Shown here in pieces: positions 22,163-29,997 of a stretch of DNA of 64,000 nt. Every line of letters begins with the position of its first letter. Position 1 is the stretch's first letter. The notes beneath the pieces were generated by a model. That model saw only the letters and a list, made by a program, of their open reading frames with translations. It did not search any database and had not been told where the DNA came from. Source of the DNA: a virus; the IMG/VR virus record IMGVR_UViG_3300042922_000707, positions 1 to 64,000 of that record; one strand, 5' to 3'. Both the position numbers and the translations under genes were made by a program.

Positions 22163-22882
22163 CTAAAAGCTCGAACGTAAGTCGGAGGACCTAACTTCAT
22201 AGCACTCACACCCATTTACTATTCTGCTGTGCAACCTACTACCCAACACACCCTGCAATTTCTGTGGCGGTAGGTTACCAGTTAATATAAGTCCCCTGTC
22301 ATTTGACAATGCAGAGTCTACAATATTAAAAAGTAAATCTAAGGTAGTTTTAGTCTGACCGTCAAACCCAATGTCATCAATCATTACTAAGTGGCTCTTA
22401 TAAATGTTGTTATTTATTAATTCCAAAAAGTCGGACTTGTTTGAAAACCTAGCTTTATAAGTCTCTGCATATTGGCTGAATGGAACAAACAGCACAGGAG
22501 TAAATTCATTCTCAACGTACTCCATTATCCTATACTCATTAATCATCCTTCTAAGGAAGTCGTTTAGCAGTACCAAGCCAAGTGAAGTTTTGCCCGAACC
22601 TACGTTTCCATATAGGTATATGCCCTTTGTATAGTTAGCGTCGGATGTCAATCTCTTTATGTGCTCTACACCAAGGTCCACATCCTCCCTCACAATTTTG
22701 GATAAATCCTCTGGAACCCAATCCCTATACTTCTTAGGGACATTGTTTATTCCATAAATGTACTCTGTTTTATAGTAAACAGCACAGCCATCGTTGCACT
22801 GCCCTCTTCTGCACGTTCTGGAAACAGTGCATTTATTCCTATCAAATACAAAGTCCTGTTCATCAAAACTCGTAAACTTCAT
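22163..22882 (-). CDS. DnaC-like helicase loader (AAA+ ATPase)
   Basis: The 239-residue protein carries Walker A YGNVGSGKTS (91-100) and Walker B HLVMIDDIGF (164-173), typical of DnaC/DnaI loaders. Its N-terminus has a four-Cys cluster (Cys18, 24, 29, 33) as in DnaI-type loaders that bind zinc. It loads DnaB at the origin. The ATG overlaps the initiator stop (TAATG) and GGAGG precedes it. The gene order initiator, loader, helicase is a classic phage replication module. Confidence 0.9.
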   Translation of the reverse strand: MKFTSFDEQDFVFDRNKCTVSRTCRRGQCNDGCAVYYKTEYIYGINNVPKKYRDWVPEDLSKIVREDVDLGVEHIKRLTSDANYTKGIYLYGNVGSGKTSLGLVLLNDFLRRMINEYRIMEYVENEFTPVLFVPFSQYAETYKARFSNKSDFLELINNNIYKSHLVMIDDIGFDGQTKTTLDLLFNIVDSALSNDRGLILTGNLPPQKLQGVLGSRLHSRIVNGCECYEVRSSDLRSSF

Positions 22883-24495
22883 TATACCAAGCCTCCTATC
22901 CTTATATCTGTCCCGATACCATACACTTTCTCATGTATAGCCTTTTGTATTTCATCGTATTCCTCATTTGCAGGTATCATAACATTTTCTACATAGTCCT
23001 CTAAATACATAAAGTCCTGTGAAGATATTTTATCCTTAACCTCATCTGTAAGATATCCATTAACAAACCACCTACTTATGTACCTACCAAAACTTGGTAT
23101 ATCGTCATCCTCAAAGTAGTCATTTGGAACCCATTTGATACGCCTCATATAATTTCTATCTTCTTTTCCATCAATAAGCCCGTACTTCTTTAGCCACTTG
23201 GGTTTCTCATGTTTCCACAACTCCATCAACTCAGGGAGCTTATCTCTATAGTCACTATCTTCTTTGTATACAACACTGCCTGACCCTGCCACAGTAGGAA
23301 CTCCTGAATACTCGGACAAGTTTATTATCTGTTTTAAAATACTACCCTTATTATTTAATAGTAAATGAGCATAGATTGGATTTGGATAGCTTTCTAAGTC
23401 TAGTCCCTTTATCTTACCTTCACGGTAAGTCTCTAAAAATACATCAACCACCTTTGCCAGCTGTTCCATTGTTAATCCATAGGAACCATTCTGCTCATAC
23501 AGTAGTTTAAATGTTCTGAAACTCCTTTCGCTTACCTTACATGCGGTGCCATAAATTTCCTTTAGTCGATGCTCATAGTATAAACATAACTCATCCACAT
23601 TGAAATTCTTAAATTCCTTTTTACTTAATTTATCTAAAAACTCTTGAGAAATTTTATCCTTCTTTTCTTGATGCTCTTTTTTCTTTTTCTGCTCTTTTAA
23701 ACTTTTGGCTTCCTTATAGGACAAAGGTTTATCAAAGTCCTCTTTTTTGATGTCTGTATTTAGAAGGTGAGTAAAAAATGATTTAGACTGAAAATGCGTA
23801 GCATTATTATTTTTTATATTTGTATTTTTTATATTTGTATGTTTCTGTGTGCGAGTTTCCGCATACGGTGGTGTGCGAGTTTCCGCACACGGGGGTGTGC
23901 AATTTCCCGTAACTTCCTTATTTCCTAAGTACTCATCCAGCTCTTCCTTATCCTCAATACCACGTAAGCTATCAAAATACTCAATAAATTCATTTCTTTC
24001 TTTTAGCATTTCTTCATAATCTATCTCACTGTCTATGCCATTGTACCGCATAATTTCTTCTTTAGATAAACATTTCCATAAATCAAGGAAGTATAAAGTA
24101 GCCTCATTTATATGTAGGTCAAAGAATTTATTTATGTATTCTATGCTGTCATAGTAATCAATAATGCTCCTGTTTGAAATTCTGTAGATGTACCCCTTTT
24201 CCTCAATTCCTAATATCTTATCAAAAACCTGTCTTCTAGATATACCTAAATCACTTGCTATAGTTTCAACCCTTGGAAAAACAAAACCCTTGTAGCCAAC
24301 TCCAGAATTTTTAAAATTGTATGATATCAAATAAGCTATAACAAGCCTTTCATCTAATTTAAGTGCCTGGTCGGTCAATAGACTATTGGGTATAACTGTA
24401 ACTCCATCACATCTTCCCATAAAATTATGGTTTATCCAATACCCCTTGACACTTGCTTTAAGCGACAATTCTGCGGTATTTTTGAAGTAGTTCAT
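22882..24495 (-). CDS. Replication initiator with N-terminal winged helix (DnaD/O-like)
   Basis: The 537-residue protein has an N-terminal winged-helix region with the helix-turn-helix ETIASDLGISRRQVFDKI followed by EEKGYIYR. A Lys/Glu-rich linker separates it from a C-terminal part (residues about 290-537) that may bind the loader. The middle holds a low-complexity stretch, repeated CTPPCAETRT-like and NIKNTNIKN, encoded by DNA iterons at 23811-23910. GGAGGAGG lies before the ATG at 24495; a longer start is rejected. Its position directly before the loader and helicase genes, with iterons inside the gene, fits a lambda O-like initiator. Confidence 0.8.
   Translation of the reverse strand: MNYFKNTAELSLKASVKGYWINHNFMGRCDGVTVIPNSLLTDQALKLDERLVIAYLISYNFKNSGVGYKGFVFPRVETIASDLGISRRQVFDKILGIEEKGYIYRISNRSIIDYYDSIEYINKFFDLHINEATLYFLDLWKCLSKEEIMRYNGIDSEIDYEEMLKERNEFIEYFDSLRGIEDKEELDEYLGNKEVTGNCTPPCAETRTPPYAETRTQKHTNIKNTNIKNNNATHFQSKSFFTHLLNTDIKKEDFDKPLSYKEAKSLKEQKKKKEHQEKKDKISQEFLDKLSKKEFKNFNVDELCLYYEHRLKEIYGTACKVSERSFRTFKLLYEQNGSYGLTMEQLAKVVDVFLETYREGKIKGLDLESYPNPIYAHLLLNNKGSILKQIINLSEYSGVPTVAGSGSVVYKEDSDYRDKLPELMELWKHEKPKWLKKYGLIDGKEDRNYMRRIKWVPNDYFEDDDIPSFGRYISRWFVNGYLTDEVKDKISSQDFMYLEDYVENVMIPANEEYDEIQKAIHEKVYGIGTDIRIGGLV
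23811..23910. repeat. Iterons and AT-rich direct repeats inside the initiator gene: candidate replication origin
   Basis: A 24-nt unit beginning GTGTGCGAGTTTCCGCA occurs at 23847-23870 and 23871-23894, with a partial third copy starting at 23895. Each contains a palindromic GTGTGCG and CGCACAC-type arm. Directly beside them a 15-nt AT-rich unit TTTTTATATTTGTAT is repeated twice (23811-23825, 23826-23840). Iterons next to an easily melted stretch within an initiator gene is a common phage origin design. Confidence 0.65.
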
Positions 24496-25012
24496 ATGCC
24501 TCCTCCTTATCCTTTGCGTCAATTATTATACTAAGTTGTGTATTGGATAATTCAGTTATTAGTACCGGGTAATCAAAATATGCGTGGGATAATGTTATGC
24601 CCTGTAACTCCTTAACCATACTAAAGAAGTCCCTCCAGTTGCCCATATAATTATCACACACCTTTAGCCAATCAAGTTCATAGAAGTCAAAGTAATGAGC
24701 AATTCCCATCAAGTAGCAGTACAACTTCAATTGCTCTGAACTAAGTTTCATTGCCAGTTCTATGGGAAGGTGTAACAAATTGCCCTTAGTGAACTCTTCA
24801 CATTCTAAAAATGACTTGTAGTTTTCTGGCTCTGGTAACTCTCTTTTGCCAAAATTTAAGTGCATTGGACTACAGAAATCCACTATATGTATGTCTATTT
24901 TTATAAACTTTTTTGTCCTGTCATATATCATCTCTTGTTCCAATTTGGATATTTTTCTAAGTATGTGGTGAGACAATTCCGTACCATATAACTCAATGCC
25001 ATCTAACTTCAT
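24458..25012 (-). CDS. Hypothetical protein, 184 residues
   Basis: The mostly helical protein has aromatic-rich segments (YCYLMGIAHYFDFYELDWLKVCDNY) and no recognised domain. AGGAGG lies 5 nt before the ATG. Its end overlaps the initiator start by 38 bp, so the two are probably coupled, suggesting a role in initiation or its regulation by position only. Confidence 0.65.
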   Translation of the reverse strand: MKLDGIELYGTELSHHILRKISKLEQEMIYDRTKKFIKIDIHIVDFCSPMHLNFGKRELPEPENYKSFLECEEFTKGNLLHLPIELAMKLSSEQLKLYCYLMGIAHYFDFYELDWLKVCDNYMGNWRDFFSMVKELQGITLSHAYFDYPVLITELSNTQLSIIIDAKDKEEAYELLQKYRRIVA

Positions 25013-25021
25013 ATTATCCTC

Positions 25022-25060
25022 CTTTGCATGATAAAAATTAGCTGTAAATCAGCTAATTTT
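25022..25060 (-). terminator. Terminator after the 66-residue gene
   Basis: AAAATTAGCTG (25034-25044) pairs with CAGCTAATTTT (25050-25060) around 5 nt; TTATC follows the A/T-rich arm on the minus strand. The stem includes the stop codon of the 25059-25259 gene. Confidence 0.65.
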
Positions 25061-25259
25061 AGTCTTTGGCATATTCCATTATAACTCTTTCCACTTCCCT
25101 ACTACATGCATTCCATCCCTGTTCCCAAACCTTGTCAATTTCCTCTTTTGTTTCATCACCTGTTAATACTAATTCCACCTCTGCAGATGGCTTTATGTAC
25201 TGTGTTCCAATTTGAGCTGTAATGCCCAAACCAACCTTAATTCTTCTTAAGCTAGCCAT
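25059..25259 (-). CDS. Small protein, 66 residues, unknown
   Basis: The ATG at 25259 lies 8 nt after AGGAGG. The protein has a beta-rich N-terminus (RRIKVGLGITAQIG...EVELVLTGD) and a C-terminal helix, similar in layout to the 66-residue protein at 18623-18823. It has its own promoter (25295-25324) and terminator, so is a single-gene unit, perhaps strongly expressed. No family recognised. Confidence 0.65.
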   Translation of the reverse strand: MASLRRIKVGLGITAQIGTQYIKPSAEVELVLTGDETKEEIDKVWEQGWNACSREVERVIMEYAKD

Positions 25260-25294
25260 GTCTAACACCTCCTAAACAAATTATTTTGTATTGC

Positions 25295-25324
25295 AGTATA
25301 AAGCCAATCTACCCTTAATGTAAA
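25295..25324 (-). promoter_or_regulatory. Promoter of the 66-residue gene
   Basis: Minus strand TTTACA (25319-25324), 18 bp, TATACT (25295-25300). Confidence 0.75.
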
Positions 25325-25412
25325 GCGAATTCCTTCCACTCAGGCAAAAATAAATACCGCTATAGGTCGCCAACCCTTAACGGCATTTAATGGGGGTATA
25401 TTAAAATGTATG

Positions 25413-26060
25413 CTATTTTTCTGACTTAGGCCCACTCTTCGGCTTTTTCATCATCAATGCATAAGTTATATTAACTATTGTCGCATCTGCAATGTCGGAC
25501 ATTGTAAGTGAGCCTAACGATACAGCTTCCTTAACAGCGTCCTCATTTGGTATTTCTTTTACCTCAATGCACTTCTTAACGGAATTCCATAAATCATATT
25601 TATCTGAGGCTGGAATTGGAGTTGCACTTGAAAATGCGTCAAGTGCCTGCTCTTCTGTAAAATTGAAATGTTCCATAAGGTATTCTCTTGCTGTCTGCAA
25701 ATCTGAAAATACTTCTCCGTTCATTTCCACACGTACAAGCTCCTCTGCATTTTTATACATAAGGCTAGTAAGTTGAATACCATTTATTTCCTTTTGCACT
25801 TTAAATAAATCCAGCTCGAAATGTCCAAGTCTGCTCTTTAGAACATTAAGTAGCTTTTCCGAGTCAATCTTACTTCTGTCCTGTGCAACTAACTCTAAAT
25901 CCTTTCCCTCATGGGTTACTTTCTTCATTGCTTTTTCCTGCATGTAGGGCTTTATTTCGGATTTTATTGTTTCCAGTTCCTTTGTATACTTGTCCACAAT
26001 TGCGTGAATTTCTGCATACCGCTTTACTTTCTCATTAAACTGAATTTCATTTTCTATCAT
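25413..26060 (-). CDS. Hypothetical protein, 215 residues
   Basis: The N-terminal half is helical and Lys/Glu-rich (KYTKELETIKSEIKPYMQEKAMKK), the C-terminal half more mixed. AAGGAGG lies 8 nt before the ATG. A TATAAT-type promoter (26089-26118) is directly upstream. The start, with a helical segment then VTHEGKDLELVAQDRSKIDSEKL, recalls small phage proteins adjacent to recombinases or nucleases, but no family can be named. Confidence 0.65.
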   Translation of the reverse strand: MIENEIQFNEKVKRYAEIHAIVDKYTKELETIKSEIKPYMQEKAMKKVTHEGKDLELVAQDRSKIDSEKLLNVLKSRLGHFELDLFKVQKEINGIQLTSLMYKNAEELVRVEMNGEVFSDLQTAREYLMEHFNFTEEQALDAFSSATPIPASDKYDLWNSVKKCIEVKEIPNEDAVKEAVSLGSLTMSDIADATIVNITYALMMKKPKSGPKSEK

Positions 26061-26088
26061 TTAATACTGCCTCCTTGTTGTTTAGTAC

Positions 26089-26118
26089 ATTATAAAACAA
26101 CTCAAGGGTTATTGTAAA
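26089..26118 (-). promoter_or_regulatory. Promoter of the 215-residue gene
   Basis: Minus strand TTTACA (26113-26118), 18 bp, TATAAT (26089-26094). Confidence 0.7.
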
Positions 26119-26128
26119 CGGAAGTAAC

Positions 26129-26437
26129 TTAATCGGGTTGGTTTTTATAATTAGGTAAATGTTTACCTCTGTCACCCCACTCAGCTCGATTAAAGTATGC
26201 AAGTTCTCCGTATTTGTCTTTATCCTTATACTTCTCTATTTCTTCTATTTGAGCGTCATTCCAATATCTTATACCACGTGTCCCGGGTCTATAAGATTTC
26301 GGTATGGGCCTTTGTTGCCCTTCTTCCTCCAGCTTGTCTCCGAATTTATCCCAATTTCGTAAAGTGTTGGGATGAACATCAACAATCTTAGCGACTTCAC
26401 TAATTTTTCTGTAGGGCATGCCCTTTATATATATCAT
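26129..26437 (-). CDS. MerR-like helix-turn-helix DNA-binding protein
   Basis: The 102-residue product contains YRKISEVAKIVDVHPNTLRN, a MerR-type winged-helix recognition segment, followed by a GIRYWNDAQIEEIEKYK segment as in MerR proteins (wing and second helix). It lacks a long dimerisation coil, so resembles excisionase or MerR-like phage regulators. The ATG 8 nt after AGGAGG is chosen over an upstream GTG. It has its own sigma-A-like promoter. It may regulate early transcription. Confidence 0.75.
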   Translation of the reverse strand: MIYIKGMPYRKISEVAKIVDVHPNTLRNWDKFGDKLEEEGQQRPIPKSYRPGTRGIRYWNDAQIEEIEKYKDKDKYGELAYFNRAEWGDRGKHLPNYKNQPD

Positions 26438-26491
26438 GTTATACACCTCCTGTCCAGTGATATTGATTTGTTGTGGCTACACTACAATACT

Positions 26492-26520
26492 ATTATACAA
26501 TATTTCTATACTAATGTAAA
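26492..26520 (-). promoter_or_regulatory. Promoter of the MerR-like gene
   Basis: Minus strand TTTACA (26515-26520), 17 bp, TATAAT (26492-26497). Confidence 0.7.
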
Positions 26521-26533
26521 GTTTTATTTATTT

Positions 26534-28261
26534 TTAAATGGCGTCCAATATGTCCTTAATTTCGTTTGGTGTAATTGCCCGCTTGCCTGTTATTATTTCA
26601 TCAAAAATCTGCTGTTTACGTGATAGAACTTCATTGACTATATACTCATCTATGGAGCCCCTACACAAGAGTCGAATAATTGTTACATTATTCTTTTGTC
26701 CTATACGATAGGCTCTATCCTCTGCCTGTGCTATGTAGGCGGGTGCCCATTCCAGGTCCATAAATATTACATAGGTAGCCACAGTTAAATTCAATCCCTC
26801 TCTGCATGACTGGGAAGTACCAATAAATACTTTACAGCTATCATCATCTTGAAATTTGTCTGCCTGCTTTTTCCTGTCCTGTGGAGCAACTACTCCTGTG
26901 ACATACGCAGGATTGTATTCGGCAAGCAGTAACTTCAGTCTTTGTGTCTCTTCCTCAAATTGACTGAATACAATTGCCTTCTCACCATTTTTTACTATAT
27001 CTGAAATAATGTCAATTAGTTCCTCATGTTTTACACTTGGAGCATCACTACCTATTAATTCCGGGTTAGTTGTAACTTGCTTTAGTCTTAGCAGTTTTAC
27101 CATGGGATTGGAAAGCCCTCTACCTATACCCAATTCTGAAAGCTCTTGTTTTATCCGGTCTCTTACCGCCTTGTAAATCTGTGTCTGTTTACCACCCATC
27201 TCGACATAAACATTCTTATAATTCTTTTCCGGCATGTCCATAACTTCCGACTTTGTTCTTCTAAGCATATTGGACCTAACTATCTTACCCAACTCATCCA
27301 ATTTTCTAGTACCCGTTATCTCTCTTCCAAATCTACCCTTAACTGACTCATAATAGGACCACTTGAAGTGGTGAAATTCCCTACTCTCAACACCAATAAA
27401 AGTTAAAGGTGTCCAGGCCTCTTCATGGTTATTTATAATGTAGGTACCCGACATGACTACCTTAAATGGTATATCCCGCAACTGACTCAATGCTCCCCAA
27501 ACAGCCCCACTCGGGTTTTTCATTTTGTGGCTTTCATCTATTGCTATACCATCTATTGGTATTAGTTCAAGTTGCTGAATATGGTTTTTGACCTGCTCAT
27601 AACCCATAATAAAATATACAAGCTCTTTGCATGTATATACATTTCTTAATTGCTCCAACCGCTTTTTGCTGTCACCCTCTATGGTTATTACTTTTGCATT
27701 GGGTAACCAGAATTTAATTTCATCCCTTACATTATACTTTAAGCCAGCTTTAGTTACATACAAAACCTTGCTAAACCCATCTCCATATTTTTTCCTTCTC
27801 CACTCACAGCCACTGATAAACTCCAACGTTTTCCCGAGTCCCATGTCATCCCCAAGTAGGAAGGAATTTCTATTCATCATATAGTGAAACGCTTCTATTT
27901 GGTGACCATAGGGTTTTAATTGAATGTCACCTTTGAAGGGCATTTCGATTGGGTATTCCTCGACACATTCCAAATTTGTGTAGTACTCTCTTTTTGTCAT
28001 GTCCCTCTTCATCTTCATTAATTTAAGTTCCGGTATGTCCCCAATAATTTCAATCTGCTCAAAGGTTCTCAGCACTTTGGTTATGTCCAATAACGGTACT
28101 TCTATCTCACCGGAGGAAAGATTTTTCCACTTTCTAGGTAGCTCCTGTACCTTGTCCTTATAGTACTTACTATCAGGAACTTTTAGAAACAGACTGTACT
28201 CACAGATATGTTTCATATCCACTGCATCTCTCTTTTCCATGGATACATTCATTATCATCAT
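26534..28261 (-). CDS. SNF2-family DNA helicase/translocase
   Basis: The 575-residue protein has SNF2 motifs in order: Walker A GDDMGLGKT (137-145), DESH box near 245, a SGTYI motif III, and the C-terminal motif VI QAEDRAYRIGQ. This is the core ATPase with no clear accessory domain. Such phage proteins translocate on double-stranded DNA and may act in replication restart, recombination or displacement of bound host proteins. GGAGG lies close before the ATG. It is served by the promoter at 28278-28307. Confidence 0.92.
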   Translation of the reverse strand: MMIMNVSMEKRDAVDMKHICEYSLFLKVPDSKYYKDKVQELPRKWKNLSSGEIEVPLLDITKVLRTFEQIEIIGDIPELKLMKMKRDMTKREYYTNLECVEEYPIEMPFKGDIQLKPYGHQIEAFHYMMNRNSFLLGDDMGLGKTLEFISGCEWRRKKYGDGFSKVLYVTKAGLKYNVRDEIKFWLPNAKVITIEGDSKKRLEQLRNVYTCKELVYFIMGYEQVKNHIQQLELIPIDGIAIDESHKMKNPSGAVWGALSQLRDIPFKVVMSGTYIINNHEEAWTPLTFIGVESREFHHFKWSYYESVKGRFGREITGTRKLDELGKIVRSNMLRRTKSEVMDMPEKNYKNVYVEMGGKQTQIYKAVRDRIKQELSELGIGRGLSNPMVKLLRLKQVTTNPELIGSDAPSVKHEELIDIISDIVKNGEKAIVFSQFEEETQRLKLLLAEYNPAYVTGVVAPQDRKKQADKFQDDDSCKVFIGTSQSCREGLNLTVATYVIFMDLEWAPAYIAQAEDRAYRIGQKNNVTIIRLLCRGSIDEYIVNEVLSRKQQIFDEIITGKRAITPNEIKDILDAI

Positions 28262-28277
28262 GCCACCTCCTTTATAC

Positions 28278-28307
28278 AGTATAAAACCTGTCAGCCTAAA
28301 GTGTAAA
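28278..28307 (-). promoter_or_regulatory. Promoter of the SNF2 helicase gene
   Basis: Minus strand TTTACA (28302-28307), 18 bp, TATACT (28278-28283), then GTA. Confidence 0.75.
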
Positions 28308-28364
28308 AGGCAAGTTACTTAGTAATTTTACTATTAATATATGTAAGGAACCGCTTTGTACACA

Positions 28365-28378
28365 CCTTAATTCTAGCC
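28365..28378 (-). other. Recurrent intergenic element, copy 3
   Basis: CCTTAATTCTAGCC on the plus strand in the gap between lysin and SNF2 genes, downstream of the lysin terminator and upstream of the SNF2 promoter. A CTGCT/AGCAG mini-hairpin lies nearby (about 28416-28428). Confidence 0.5.
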
Positions 28379-28451
28379 TAGTGCTACGAAAAACAAGTTT
28401 AAATAATTTGCTACACTGCTAAACAGCAGGCCTTTTTACGCTCCCGTCAAA

Positions 28452-28493
28452 TAAAAAAAAAAAGAATAGAGCCTCACTTCAAAGCTCTATTCT
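28452..28493 (-). terminator. Strong terminator at the end of the structural/lysis region
   Basis: AGAATAGAGC (28463-28472) pairs perfectly with GCTCTATTCT (28484-28493) around 11 nt, followed on the minus strand by 11 T residues. Confidence 0.92.
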
Positions 28494-28500
28494 CATTAAC

Positions 28501-29064
28501 CTACTTTTTCAACATCTTGCTGAATAAAGAACCCGGGTATGGATGCCCATCGAAAAACTTCATTGTGCCATCATCAAATCCAAATGAGGACTGAACTTTA
28601 GCTCTAAGCTCTGCTGTGTGCTTAATTTCCCATGCCTCTAATATCTTGAAATATTCCAAAGGGTCTATGGACACATTGTCTGACTTCCTTCTTACTTCAA
28701 AATGTAAATGACTACCAGCCGCATTTTGTGGGTACACATACCCTGTATAACCCTCTACCCCAATTCTAGAATACTTATCCACCTTCTGACCAACTTTCAC
28801 TGCCCTGCTACCCAAGTGGCAGAAGAGTAGATAATACCCATTAAGGTCATCCATTTTAACATAGTTACCCCACTCCCAGGTAGTGCTACCCTTATCCAGT
28901 ATAATCTGGGAGGACACAATTTTTCCATTTGTGGGTGCCACTATGTTTTTGTTACCGATGCCCACACAGTCAATCCCTTTGTGGGGCCTTTTGTCCCCAT
29001 TGGGTAAAATACGTGGACCAAAGTTCGAGGTTATTTTATACTCGCCTTCATATAACTTATACAT
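28501..29064 (-). CDS. Endolysin, M23 peptidase (LytM-type)
   Basis: The 187-residue product has the M23 zinc metallopeptidase motifs: HKGID (HxxxD) and SHLHFE (HxH), in a domain that cuts peptide cross-links of peptidoglycan. There is no signal peptide, consistent with release by a holin. About 45 C-terminal residues after the catalytic domain may bind the wall. The ATG at 29064 (MYKLYEGEY) with AAGGGAAG upstream is chosen over a longer frame overlapping the holin gene. It is the last gene of the late region, followed by the strongest terminator in the window. A tail-associated lysin is less likely given the neighbours. Confidence 0.85.
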   Translation of the reverse strand: MYKLYEGEYKITSNFGPRILPNGDKRPHKGIDCVGIGNKNIVAPTNGKIVSSQIILDKGSTTWEWGNYVKMDDLNGYYLLFCHLGSRAVKVGQKVDKYSRIGVEGYTGYVYPQNAAGSHLHFEVRRKSDNVSIDPLEYFKILEAWEIKHTAELRAKVQSSFGFDDGTMKFFDGHPYPGSLFSKMLKK

Positions 29065-29278
29065 CGCTGTCACTTCCCTTATTACTGTCTCTATTGGCGT
29101 CGACCATGCCTTCTCCAATAATATAGGCTACCAATGTTGCACATGCTGAAACTACTGCTACAACTTGCTCTATTGTTAAGTCCGGTACCTTGAACGCTAC
29201 CATTAAAGCAGTTAAAAATCCAGTTACAGCTACCCAAAATTTACGGGATGTCAACTTCTGTTTCCAATTGATTTTCAT
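29057..29278 (-). CDS. Holin (phi-LC3-like)
   Basis: The 73 residues begin KINWKQKLTSRKFW, a start typical of phi-LC3-type holins, then two hydrophobic segments (about 15-31 and 39-55) and a charged tail. Such proteins open the inner membrane for the lysin. The ATG follows AAGGAG by 8 nt. It overlaps the lysin start and the neighbouring membrane-protein gene. One of three consecutive membrane proteins before the lysin. Confidence 0.8.
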   Translation of the reverse strand: MKINWKQKLTSRKFWVAVTGFLTALMVAFKVPDLTIEQVVAVVSACATLVAYIIGEGMVDANRDSNKGSDSDV

Positions 29279-29516
29279 TATCCTCACTCCTTCCTATCTT
29301 AACTACATTCTCATTCTTTGCCTTCCAATAATAAAAACCGGTACTTGCGGCGACTTCCGCAAACAGCCCCGTTATTATGTAGCTTAGTGGTGAAAGGTCA
29401 CCAGTTCGCCACATTAATACAAATGCAAGGGCAACAACAATCGTGGTACTAATCCAAACTGTGTACAGAATCTTCTTTGAAAACTCCGTCTTGTACTTAA
29501 TCTTAGAAATTGGCAT
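29241..29516 (-). CDS. Two-helix membrane protein, holin/antiholin-like
   Basis: Ninety-one residues with a basic start, a hydrophobic segment at about 16-36 (TVWISTTIVVALAFVLMW), a second at about 44-60 and a charged C-terminus. The position immediately before the holin and lysin and the topology suggest an antiholin or second holin. AGGTGA lies 6 nt before the ATG. Its end overlaps the holin start by 38 bp. Confidence 0.7.
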   Translation of the reverse strand: MPISKIKYKTEFSKKILYTVWISTTIVVALAFVLMWRTGDLSPLSYIITGLFAEVAASTGFYYWKAKNENVVKIGRSEDNENQLETEVDIP

Positions 29517-29539
29517 TCTATTCACCTAAACCATCCTTT

Positions 29540-29851
29540 CTATTTTGGTGGCTCTGTTGGTAAGTCCAGAATTTCCTCACATAATTTTTCCATAACTCCA
29601 TTCTGACCTAACCCATGATACTGAGTGTACATGTTTCGAATATTCTCTTTGGCGTAAATGGGACAATAACCCTTTTCCATCCAATAGTTATATTCTTTAA
29701 TAATCTCATTCCTTAGCAAAGCCTGTAGCCCAAGCTCGACCGCCTCCAGGCGTACAAATTTCTTCTTGACCCATACGACTAGAGCAGTGAAGCAACTTAT
29801 TACGCCACCAAATAAAGCTTTCACCCAGTACTCTTTCACCCAATCTTCCAT
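29540..29851 (-). CDS. Membrane-anchored lysis-cassette protein, 103 residues
   Basis: A hydrophobic segment (ALFGGVISCFTALVVWV, about 12-28) is followed by a cytoplasmic helical region. This pattern, with KEYNYWMEKGYCPIYAKENIRNMY, recurs in Gram-positive phage lysis cassettes upstream of holin genes. GGGAG lies 6 nt before the ATG at 29851; the longer frame to 29923 is unsupported. It begins a short unit under the promoter at 29960-29988. Confidence 0.65.
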   Translation of the reverse strand: MEDWVKEYWVKALFGGVISCFTALVVWVKKKFVRLEAVELGLQALLRNEIIKEYNYWMEKGYCPIYAKENIRNMYTQYHGLGQNGVMEKLCEEILDLPTEPPK

Positions 29852-29959
29852 ATACCACTCCCAAAAGTTTATTATTTTAGTTATATAAAGTGAGCCCAGT
29901 AGCCTTTTATTGAGGGACCACATGGACTCATTAACTAACCTGGTTGTAATTATGGACTT

Positions 29960-29988
29960 ATTATAACATTCCCTAGTATAATTGTAAA
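29960..29988 (-). promoter_or_regulatory. Promoter of the lysis cassette
   Basis: Minus strand TTTACA (29983-29988), 17 bp, TATAAT (29960-29965). Confidence 0.7.
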
Positions 29989-29997
29989 TAATTACTA

